Shown here piece by piece: positions 36,231 through 42,861 of a DNA stretch of 42,861 bases. Source of the stretch: Candidatus Altimarinota bacterium (GTDB taxonomy: Bacteria > Cyanobacteriota > Cyanobacteriia > Cyanobacteriales > Microcystaceae); the NCBI GenBank assembly GCA_012031035.1, contig JAAUUT010000036.1, positions 1 to 42,861 on the forward strand, read 5' to 3'. The notes beneath the pieces were generated by a model, which was not told the DNA's origin, searched no databases, and saw nothing but the letters and a program-made list of their open reading frames with translations. Made by a program: the position numbers and the translations under genes. Each line of letters begins with the position of its first letter. Positions within the stretch are counted from its first letter, which is position 1.

Positions 36231-37574
36231 TTGCTAAGTCAATTGCAGCGAAACGCTAGTATAATCTTATACTTAAATCAAGTTTTGGCGATTGTTCGAT
36301 TGCAACACTTATTAGAACGGCTTGAAGTCGCTCAGTTTCCTGCAAAGGTCATTCAATTAAGTCACGGATTAACGGTAATACATCAATATCTACCAGCAAC
36401 TCCCGTGGTAGTAGCAGATGTGTGGGTGCGTGCTGGAGCTAGTAGCGAACCCAAAGAATGGTCGGGAATGGCTCACTTTTTAGAACACATGATCTTTAAA
36501 GGGACAAAATACCTCCCGCCAGGAATGTTCGATCGCATTGTCGAACACAGTGGGGGGATGACCAATGCAGCAACTAGTCACGATTATGCCCATTTTTTCT
36601 TGACATCGGCAGCCTCATATCTAGCCGATATGTTACCATGTTTGGCAGAAATTCTGTTGAGGGCAGAAATTCCAGACGAAGAATTCTATCTGGAGAGAGA
36701 TGTCATCTTAGAAGAAATTCGCGCTTCCAATGACGATCCCGATTGGTTGGGATTTCAGGCATTGTGCGAGAGTATTTATCAGTATCATCCCTACGGGCGA
36801 CCGATTTTAGGAACCGAAGCGCAACTACTGACTTATACGCCCAATCAAATGCGCTGCTTTCATCGCACCTATTACCAGCCAGAAAACATGACCCTGGCAA
36901 TTGTAGGGGGAGTCAAGGAAGACTTCGCCTTATCGCTCGTTGAGAAATGTTTTGCTGATTTTAGCGTTCGTTCGGAATGTCCGCCTAGTATCGTAGAAGC
37001 GGAACCCCCGTTAATTGGCATCCGTCGCACCCAGATATATTTACCCAGAATAGAGCAATCGCGCCTAGTCATGGGATGGGTAGGACCTGGGGTAGAACAG
37101 TTGCAAGATGCACTAGGATTGGATTTATTATCGGTAATCTTAGCGGGTAGTCGTTCTTCTCGGTTGGTACGCGAATTGCAAGAAGAAAAACAATGGGTGT
37201 TTCATATCGAGAGTATGTTTTCCCTGCAACGGGATTCTAGCTTGTTTACGATCGCAGCTTGGTTAGAAGAAGAAGACTTAGAAAAAGTAGAAGCAGCGAT
37301 CGCAGATTGTTTGTTAGAGTTGTCCTCAACCCCCATTAGCGAAGCTGCATTAGCACGCGCTAAACGCCTGCTAATTAACGATTACACTTTTTCAACAGAA
37401 ACCCCCGGTCAGCTAGCAGGTTTATATGGCTATTATCAGACGATAGCAACCGTTGAAATGTCGCTTCTTTATCCAATCGCGATCGCGCAATTTGATGCGT
37501 TAGAACTTCAGCGTATCGCCAGTCAATATCTATCGTGCGATCGTTATGCAATTACGTTAATGAAACCGTGTTAG
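36231..37574 (+). CDS. M16 (pitrilysin) zinc peptidase, catalytic
   Basis: A 447-residue M16 peptidase. The inverted zinc motif HFLEH (His82, Glu85, His86) is present and the third ligand is Glu near residue 161 (ERDVILEEIRAS). Two M16 half-domains fill the rest, the second with VILAGSRSSRLVRELQEEKQ near residue 303. It degrades or processes peptides, possibly at the membrane or in the lumen. The exact start is uncertain: TTG at 36231 and TTG at 36285 are both possible and no ATG lies upstream of the conserved region. It is followed after 34 bases by an inactive partner. Confidence 0.88.
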   Translation: MLSQLQRNASIILYLNQVLAIVRLQHLLERLEVAQFPAKVIQLSHGLTVIHQYLPATPVVVADVWVRAGASSEPKEWSGMAHFLEHMIFKGTKYLPPGMFDRIVEHSGGMTNAATSHDYAHFFLTSAASYLADMLPCLAEILLRAEIPDEEFYLERDVILEEIRASNDDPDWLGFQALCESIYQYHPYGRPILGTEAQLLTYTPNQMRCFHRTYYQPENMTLAIVGGVKEDFALSLVEKCFADFSVRSECPPSIVEAEPPLIGIRRTQIYLPRIEQSRLVMGWVGPGVEQLQDALGLDLLSVILAGSRSSRLVRELQEEKQWVFHIESMFSLQRDSSLFTIAAWLEEEDLEKVEAAIADCLLELSSTPISEAALARAKRLLINDYTFSTETPGQLAGLYGYYQTIATVEMSLLYPIAIAQFDALELQRIASQYLSCDRYAITLMKPC

Positions 37575-37608
37575 TTGTCACGACAAAACGCCACCCTACA
37601 GAGCAAAA

Positions 37609-38889
37609 ATGCAGATAGTGAATTTTACAGGAAATGAGAAGACGGTTCAGAAAGTCGTTTTAGATAATGGCATCACTTTGATCGGGATCGAAAATCAAAC
37701 CGCCGATTTAATTGCAGGTAGACTATTTTTTAAAGGTACGGGCGCGATGTGGGAATCGCCTCAAAAATCTGGATTATTTCACCTGTTAGCAACAGTTATT
37801 ACCAAAGGAACCAAACATTTATCGGCGCAGGAAATTGCAGAACAAATCGAATCCATAGGAGCAAGTCTCGGTGCAGATGCTTCATCGGATTACTTCGTGC
37901 TGAGTCTAAAGACGGTTGCTGCTGATTTTGCCCAAATGCTGAAGCTAGCCGGAGAAATATTGCGATCGCCAACGTTTCCAGAAGCAGAAATCGAGCGAGA
38001 AAAACAAATTACTCGTCAAAATATTCGCTCTCAATTGGAGCAACCTTTTAATGTTGCTTTCAATCAATTGCGCGAGATTATGTATCCCGATCATCCCTAC
38101 GGACTCTCGATTTTGGGAACAGAAGAAACCGTAAGCCAGTTAACGCGGTTTGATATAGTACAATGCCATGAAAGTTATTTTCGTCCCGATAATTTGATTA
38201 TCAGTCTTTCGGGTCGCTTGACGTTAAAAGAGGCGATCGCATTAGTTGAGGAAGTTTTTGGCGATTGGGAAATCCCTCAATCATCGCTGACAGTTCCTCA
38301 GATTCCAGAATTAGTCCCTCAACCGAATCGAGCAATAACCCCCCAAGAAACCCAACAATCGATTGTTATGTTAGGGTATTTGGGATCGGCGGTAAAAGAA
38401 CCAAATTATGCAGCCTTGAAGTTGCTCAGCACTTATTTAGGCAACGGTCTTTCTAGTCGCCTCTTTGTCGAGTTGCGAGAAAAACGCGGATTAGCTTATG
38501 ACGTTTCGGCTTTTTATCCTACTCGTTTGGAGAAGTCGCAATTTGTCATTTATATAGGAACTGCACCCAATAATACCGCGTTTGCCTTAGAAGGACTGCG
38601 ATCCGAAGCCGAACGCCTTCGCCATACAGAATTAACACCTCAAGAATTGCAAGCTGCTAAAAATAAAATTTTAGGTCAGTACGCCCTAGGAAAACAAACC
38701 AACGCAGAGATGGCGCAACTGTTTGGCTGGTATGAAACGCTAGGACTCGGTATAGAATTCGATACTCAGTTTCAAGACGCGATCGCGCAAGTAACAGTTG
38801 AGATGGTTCGACAAGTCGCTAACGAGTATTTTACAGAACCTTACATCTCTATGGTAGGGCCAGCCGCGTCAGTTAATGGTGAATGGTGA
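37609..38889 (+). CDS. M16 peptidase-like subunit without zinc site
   Basis: A 426-residue partner of the preceding peptidase. The position of HxxEH reads HLLATVI, so the metal ligands are lost. The C-terminal R/Y pair typical of M16 domains is kept as GLSSRLFVELREKRGLAYDV near residue 280. This is the layout of heterodimeric M16B enzymes (as in mitochondrial processing peptidase alpha with beta, or bacterial pairs), in which the inactive subunit binds substrate. ATG at 37609 begins 34 bases after the catalytic gene ends. The 3' end overlaps the start of a small frame. Confidence 0.88.
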   Translation: MQIVNFTGNEKTVQKVVLDNGITLIGIENQTADLIAGRLFFKGTGAMWESPQKSGLFHLLATVITKGTKHLSAQEIAEQIESIGASLGADASSDYFVLSLKTVAADFAQMLKLAGEILRSPTFPEAEIEREKQITRQNIRSQLEQPFNVAFNQLREIMYPDHPYGLSILGTEETVSQLTRFDIVQCHESYFRPDNLIISLSGRLTLKEAIALVEEVFGDWEIPQSSLTVPQIPELVPQPNRAITPQETQQSIVMLGYLGSAVKEPNYAALKLLSTYLGNGLSSRLFVELREKRGLAYDVSAFYPTRLEKSQFVIYIGTAPNNTAFALEGLRSEAERLRHTELTPQELQAAKNKILGQYALGKQTNAEMAQLFGWYETLGLGIEFDTQFQDAIAQVTVEMVRQVANEYFTEPYISMVGPAASVNGEW

Positions 38890-39005
38890 TAGAAATGCGC
38901 GATCGCGAACTCCTCGATACTAATGACATATTAAGTACGCGAGACGATCGGCGTTGGGAACCCGATCCGCAATCTTCTGAAGATTACGGCGATCGCGATA
39001 ATTAA
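38883..39005 (+). CDS. Small acidic protein candidate
   Basis: A 40-codon frame, MVIEMRDRELLDTNDILSTR to GDRDN, overlapping the last 7 bases of the M16 gene (ATGGTGA, so translational coupling is possible). It is rich in Asp, Glu and Arg, with two in-frame HIP1 sites that each encode RDR or GDR. No ribosome site of its own. It could be a real small protein or chance coding by HIP1-rich DNA. Confidence 0.35.
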   Translation: MVIEMRDRELLDTNDILSTRDDRRWEPDPQSSEDYGDRDN

Positions 39006-39142
39006 CACTGCGAGCGAGTTCGAGATCGGTTTTAATTTCCTAAATTTACCGGAAATTTTGGGTTTAAAGCCCCGCCGTTCAAGGACGGCTTTGATTAATC
39101 CGTGCTAGAATGATTTATGTAGTTGGTCGTCTACGTAAAATT

Positions 39143-40333
39143 ATGTTCGTTCTTGAATATAAGTTAAAAGGTAAAGCCAAGCAGTATCAAGCAATTGATG
39201 AATCTATACGAACAGTCCAGTTTGTGAGAAACAAGTGTTTGAGATATTGGGAAGATGGGCAGAATATAGGTCAAAAAGACCTATATCGATACGTAACCCA
39301 GTTAAGAAAAGAATTTGAGTTTGTCAAAGCTCTTAATTCTACTGCTTGCCAACAAGCTTGCGAAAGAACATGGACATCAATTTTAAAGTTTTATGCTAAC
39401 TGCAAAAACAAAATTCAGGGGAAGAAAGGATATCCTAAATATTCTAAAAGTACTCGCTCTTTTGAGCTAAAACAATCTGGGTGGAAATTAGATCGAGATG
39501 CCAAAAAGATCGCTTTCACTGATGGTAAAAATATTGGTGAATTCAAGTTAATTGGTTCTCGCGATTTATACTATTTCCAAGACTTCCAAATCAACCGAGT
39601 ACGAGTAGTTAAACGAGCCGACGGTTATTTTTGCCAATTTCTTCTCAAGCTAGACGTTAGAGATATTGTCCCACAACTAAAACCGACTCAGAAGTGCGTA
39701 GGAATAGATGTAGGACTAAAATATTTTTATTCGGATAGTAATGGAAGTACAATTGTCACTCCTAACTACTATCGCAAAAGTGAAAAACGGTTAAAGAAAC
39801 TTAATCGTAGGAAATCGAAGAAGTTTAAGAAAGGAAATCTTCAGTCTAACAATTATATTAAAGCCAAAAAACAGTACAGCAAGAGACATTTAAAAGTAAG
39901 TAGGCAGCGAGAAGAGTTTGCCAAAGAGAAGGCACTCCGCTTAATACAATCAAACGATTTAGTAGCCTATGAAGATTTAAAGGTCAAAAACCTTGTTCGT
40001 AACTCGAAACTGGCTAAAAGTATAAATGATGCTGCTTGGTCACAATTCAGAAAGTGGATTGAGTATTTTGGGGTGAAATATAGCAGACTAACCATTGCTG
40101 TTTCGCCTCAATATACTTCTGTTGATTGTTTTAATTGTGGTAAAAGAATCAAGAAATCTCTATCTGTTAGAACTCATGTTTGTGAGTGCGGATACTGTGA
40201 AGATAGAGATATAAATGCAGCCTTAAACATACTTAAAAAAGCTACGACGGGGCACGTCGGAAGCTGGTCTGAGCAATTAGACCGAAACGCTTGGGGAGAA
40301 TCTACCTCTACTTTGATTGGAGTAATCCAGTAG
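39143..40333 (+). CDS. tnpB: TnpB RNA-guided endonuclease, intact
   Basis: A 396-residue TnpB, the ancestor-like relative of Cas12. From MFVLEYKLKGK the wedge region leads to the RuvC motifs: Asp189 in CVGIDVGLKYF, Glu277 in VAYEDLKVKNL and the Asp of DRDINAA near residue 356. The zinc ribbon has CFNCG (Cys329, Cys332) and CECGYC near residue 347. All catalytic residues are present, so it may be active. TnpB cuts DNA beside a target-adjacent motif, guided by an omega-RNA from the element's right end, which favours retention of the element. I start at ATG 39143, and an in-frame ATG 33 bases earlier lies in the left end. Confidence 0.92.
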   Translation: MFVLEYKLKGKAKQYQAIDESIRTVQFVRNKCLRYWEDGQNIGQKDLYRYVTQLRKEFEFVKALNSTACQQACERTWTSILKFYANCKNKIQGKKGYPKYSKSTRSFELKQSGWKLDRDAKKIAFTDGKNIGEFKLIGSRDLYYFQDFQINRVRVVKRADGYFCQFLLKLDVRDIVPQLKPTQKCVGIDVGLKYFYSDSNGSTIVTPNYYRKSEKRLKKLNRRKSKKFKKGNLQSNNYIKAKKQYSKRHLKVSRQREEFAKEKALRLIQSNDLVAYEDLKVKNLVRNSKLAKSINDAAWSQFRKWIEYFGVKYSRLTIAVSPQYTSVDCFNCGKRIKKSLSVRTHVCECGYCEDRDINAALNILKKATTGHVGSWSEQLDRNAWGESTSTLIGVIQ

Positions 40334-40391
40334 CGAGCAAGTAGGCTCGATGAACCAAGAATCCCCGCGTCTTTAGAGCGGGGAGTGTCAA
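40230..40391 (+). ncRNA. Predicted omega-RNA scaffold of the TnpB element
   Basis: In studied IS200/IS605 elements the omega-RNA covers the end of tnpB and the right-end hairpin, with its guide reading into flanking DNA. The hairpin 40363-40383 and the preceding structured stretch fit this. The 5' limit is a guess. The guide would start near 40392, reading into AAATCTTGAAATC. Confidence 0.35.
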
Positions 40392-40460
40392 GAAATCTTG
40401 AAATCACTAGTCAAGTCTTACCTTATATGGCTAAAATAAGCTAATGCACATCTAACAACT

Positions 40461-40545
40461 GGAGAGGTGGCGGAGTGGTCGATCGCGGCGCACTCGAAAT
40501 GCGTTTTGGGGCAACTCAACGGGGGTTCGAATCCCTCCCTCTCCG
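40461..40545 (+). tRNA. tRNA-Ser(CGA)
   Basis: Acceptor strands GGAGAGG (40461-40467) and CCTCTCC (40538-40544) pair fully, with discriminator G. The anticodon stem GCGCA/TGCGT encloses CTCGAAA, giving anticodon CGA for the serine codon UCG. A long variable arm of serine type precedes the T arm GGGGGTTCGAATCCCTC. CCA is not encoded. It ends 3 bases before the stop codon of the convergent pyrF-pyrE gene. Confidence 0.96.
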
Positions 40546-40548
40546 TTA

Positions 40549-41966
40549 TTATTTTTTCACCAAACAATGAAATTGTTCTTCGTTGATGCGTCCTGCTTCG
40601 TAGAGCGTTTCAGTAATTTCAGAAATTGTTAATACAGAATAAGATCGGTAGCCGTTGTTTTGGAGTTTATCTTTAACGCCTTCTTCGTGGTCGATAAATA
40701 CGACAATATCCTCTACATTTAATCCAACTGATTTAATTTTGTCGGCTCCCTCCATTGCACTTTTACCGGAGATGAGAATATCATCTACAATCACTACTTT
40801 TTCTCCAGGATTAAAATTGCCTTCGATGACGCGACGAGTTCCATGTGCTTTGATTTCTTTACGCGGATAAATCATGGGACGATGAAGCATTAAGGATAGT
40901 CCGGTGGCGGTGGGAAGAGAACCGTAGGGAATGCCAGCAATGCGGTCGAAGGTCAAAGTTTTGAGGATTTCTGCGTAGGAATTGAGAACTTGATGAAAAA
41001 TTTGTGGATTAGAAATAATTCGACGCAAGTCAATATAATAAGAAAAAGTTGCTCCTGATGCTTGGACGTAATCGCCAAAAAGAAGACACTCGATATCGTA
41101 GAGTTGTAAAATTAAATCTTGATGGGGATGTTTGTTTAAGAAACAGACATCAGATATCCAAAGATCGCAGCTAGAATTCGTTTGAATGGCTTGACTTCTG
41201 GCTCGATTAACTTCTTCTTTGATTACTCTAATATTTTCTGCTAAATTGTCTTGTAATAATAAATCTTGAGGGACGGGAAATAACAATCCTTCCCCATTTT
41301 TATTCAATCCAGCCGTTAGAAATTGCTCGATGCGATCGCCTTCGCCCCAAATACTTCGCATTAAAATCATTCTCTCTGGTGCTATCTCCCGAATTTTGCG
41401 CAAAACGTCTGGATCTGAAGTCCCTACTTCTAAAAATAATTGTTCTACTGAACCCCAGTTTTTGGCTTCCCTGACAACTTGCAAATAAAAAGGTGAATCG
41501 GAAGTAGGATAGCCTTGTAGGGCGATCGCGCCAGGATTAGAGGTATGAGCCAGAATAAATACGCCTTTGTCTGGATAAACTAAAAAAGGCGCGACATGAT
41601 CTTGTCCTGCATAAGGACTGAGGATAACGGCATCGACTTGCCATTGCTCGAAAATTGTACGCGCAAAAATCGTACTGGTATTGAGATCGCCGTGTTTGGC
41701 ATCTAAGATAACAGGAATATCTTTGGGAATAGCAGCAAGTACCTGAAAGAGTAATTGAAAACCTTCGATTCCTAAGACTTCATAAAAACCCAAGGTAGGT
41801 TTATAAGCACAAACTAGATCGGAAGTTTCTCGGATGACCTGTTGCAACCAATCCCACCAATTCGATGCGTGGGGAATCATTTCGGGGTTGGGATCGAGCG
41901 CGACAACCAGTAAACTTTGATTGCGGGCGATCGCACTATTGATTTTTCAAAAAAATTTATCGTCAT
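40549..41966 (-). CDS. Bifunctional OMP decarboxylase / orotate phosphoribosyltransferase, start frameshifted
   Basis: The last two steps of UMP synthesis in one chain, in the order PyrF then PyrE. Counting from the in-frame ATG at 41880, the decarboxylase has the catalytic DAKHGD (Asp60, Lys62, Asp65). The transferase half has the PRPP-binding VVIVDDILISGKSA near residue 370. This ATG is not the true start: upstream in the same frame lies AIARNQSLLVVALDPNPE, the first beta strand with its substrate-binding Asp. One added A in the run near 41946-41952 joins it to ATG 41966 (MTINFFEK). Corrected length about 472. The gene is either inactive or mis-sequenced at one base. Confidence 0.88.
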
Positions 41967-42010
41967 GAGTATGTATTTATATGTAAATGTAGGTAATAAT
42001 TAATAATAAA

Positions 42011-42382
42011 AGCTTTTTAAAGCGCGATCGCTTTATTTTAGGCATTGCTAATCCCAATACTGGCGAAACTGACTCTATTGTTGCCTACTCAGCCGATCCT
42101 AAGAATTTAAGTTCGGGAAGTTACGCAACAATTACTGATTTCAACAAAAATGAGGATACTATCCAACTGGCCATAACAGATTTTGGCGCGTCAGTGAGCT
42201 ATTTTTTAGGCAGTGCCCCCAGTGGTTTACCCATAGGAACGGCTTTATACTGTAATACAATTAACTATTCTGTGGGCACTAACGATAACATTGTTGTTGA
42301 GGTTAGTCCGATACAACTGGTTGCAATTATTCCAGACGTGTCCGATCTCAGCCTTAACGGAGGCTACTTCACTTTTATTTAA
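42011..42382 (+). pseudogene. C-terminal remnant of an RTX-like secreted protein
   Basis: An open stretch beginning at a HIP1 octamer (42024-42031) reads DRFILGIANPNTGETDSIVA, then GSYATITDFNKNEDTIQLAI and ends at a proper stop. The pattern RF-LG followed by Y-x-x-ITDFN-x-x-EDTIQL is that of the C-terminal region after the GGxGxD calcium repeats in cyanobacterial RTX (hemolysin-type) proteins. The repeats themselves are absent. A GTG at 42194 would give a 62-residue peptide but is unlikely to be used. Confidence 0.6.
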
Positions 42383-42464
42383 AAATATCGCAAGAGCAGA
42401 AAAACGATTCTTGGCTTGTTTAGTTGTATCTCAATGCGACTAAATATAATAGCTAGTAACGCTC

Positions 42465-42644
42465 TCAAGTTTGTGAAGGATTTTGAAAAGTTCTGTCACA
42501 GAGAGCGCGCGCCAGCAAATCTGTAGCAGCTTCAACGGGAACAGGAGGAGAAAATAAATAGCCTTGAACGTATTCGCAGCCGAGTTTACGTAGCTGTATG
42601 AGTTGTTCTTTCGTTTCTAAGCCTTCAGCGATCGCGCAGGCTAG
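42465..42644 (-). pseudogene. EAL (c-di-GMP phosphodiesterase) domain C-terminal remnant
   Basis: The minus strand reads AIAEGLETKEQLIQLRKLGC, then EYVQGYLFSPPVPVEAATDL, which is the last motif of EAL domains (AEGVET, then GCxxxQGYLFSxP). Upstream of a HIP1 site at 42628-42635 this frame soon ends in a stop, so the catalytic part is missing. The DNA just upstream encodes the start of a response regulator in another frame. Confidence 0.85.
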
Positions 42645-42693
42645 TTAGCACGAATCTCTCATCATCAACGCAAATTATTGCCCCACTACTCAT
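42625..42693 (-). pseudogene. Response-regulator N-terminal remnant
   Basis: ATG at 42693 gives MSSGAIICVDDERFVLTSLR, then DR and a stop. This is the typical first strand and acidic pair of a CheY-like receiver. GAGGA lies 6 bases upstream, so the start is genuine. After 22 codons the frame runs into the EAL remnant at the HIP1 octamer. Positions 42694-42861 contain no further gene on either strand that I can see. Confidence 0.75.
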
Positions 42694-42861
42694 AAAAATC
42701 CTCGCGAGTATTCGCCAGAATAAAGCGACTTACTAAAGCTAATGATTAGTTTAACGCTTAATTTTGTCGCTCTTGAAAAATAAAAACATCGAGCGAGTTG
42801 AGCTTAGATGGCAATACATAAATAACGCCAGAAATGCAAGTTAGAATGACGGAAACCAAAA

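Larger units (their letters stand above)
39066..40391 (+). mobile_element. Solitary TnpB element (IS200/IS605-type, no tnpA)
   Basis: A complete element. The left hairpin is at 39066-39092 (AAAGCC/GGCTTT with CCGT/ACGG inside), then intact tnpB, then the right hairpin at 40363-40383 (CCCCGC/GCGGGG) followed by AGTGTCAAG. No transposase tnpA is present, so it depends on one in trans or is immobile. The outer borders are approximate. Confidence 0.8.

Overview
The window is chromosomal DNA from a cyanobacterium. The octamer GCGATCGC (HIP1) occurs about 80 times by eye, roughly once per 530 bases. Other lineage signs are a protein kinase fused to a GUN4 domain, an LL-diaminopimelate aminotransferase, a group-2 sigma factor of SigC type, a Coq4-like protein and many short palindromic or heptamer dispersed repeats. 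No genus can be assigned safely from the sequence alone.

Layout. 0.1-3.6 kb: a minus-strand sugar cluster (NAD-dependent epimerase, GT2 glycosyltransferase, C-methyltransferase). 4.3-9.8 kb: an HtrA-type protease, a P2A-type Ca2+-ATPase and a broken LptF/LptG-family permease. 9.9-10.6 kb: an IS1-family remnant and an unknown fragment. 10.7-15.0 kb: polysaccharide genes (HpsE-like GT2, GDP-mannose 4,6-dehydratase, GT4) interrupted by a two-gene DUF433/PIN-like module. 15.0-19.0 kb: a NarL-type response regulator, the kinase-GUN4 protein and DapL. 19.1-25.6 kb: an internally deleted TnpB element, a small heat-shock protein, a TPR lipoprotein-like or exported protein, an ABC ATPase, broken rsmG, a broken GT39-type glycosyltransferase and rph. 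25.6-27.9 kb: scars (TnpB N-terminus, RHH antitoxin, amine oxidase) around hisB. 27.9-32.5 kb: Coq4, LptA/OstA-like, a MacA-like adaptor, a MacB-like permease and a nucleotidyltransferase. 32.7-38.9 kb: SigC, a small hypothetical, a hydrolase-fold protein lacking the nucleophile, and an active/inactive pair of M16 peptidases. 39.0-42.9 kb: an intact solitary TnpB element, tRNA-Ser(CGA), a bifunctional OMP decarboxylase/orotate phosphoribosyltransferase, and remnants of an RTX protein and of a response regulator joined to an EAL domain.

Two patterns run through the window. First, several conserved genes are split by single-base shifts, mostly in short A, T or G runs (lptF/G, rsmG, GT39, the start of pyrF-pyrE, IS1). 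This means either systematic homopolymer errors in the assembly or real decay. Second, several gene scars end or join exactly at a HIP1 octamer (RR::EAL, RTX tail, truncated membrane protein beside hisB, a signal-peptide fragment), which suggests HIP1 acts as a microhomology for deletions. Dispersed repeats also supply stop codons and C-terminal residues for at least four genes. I did not find an undescribed multi-gene defence system. The nearest candidates are the DUF433/PIN-like pair and the TnpB elements.
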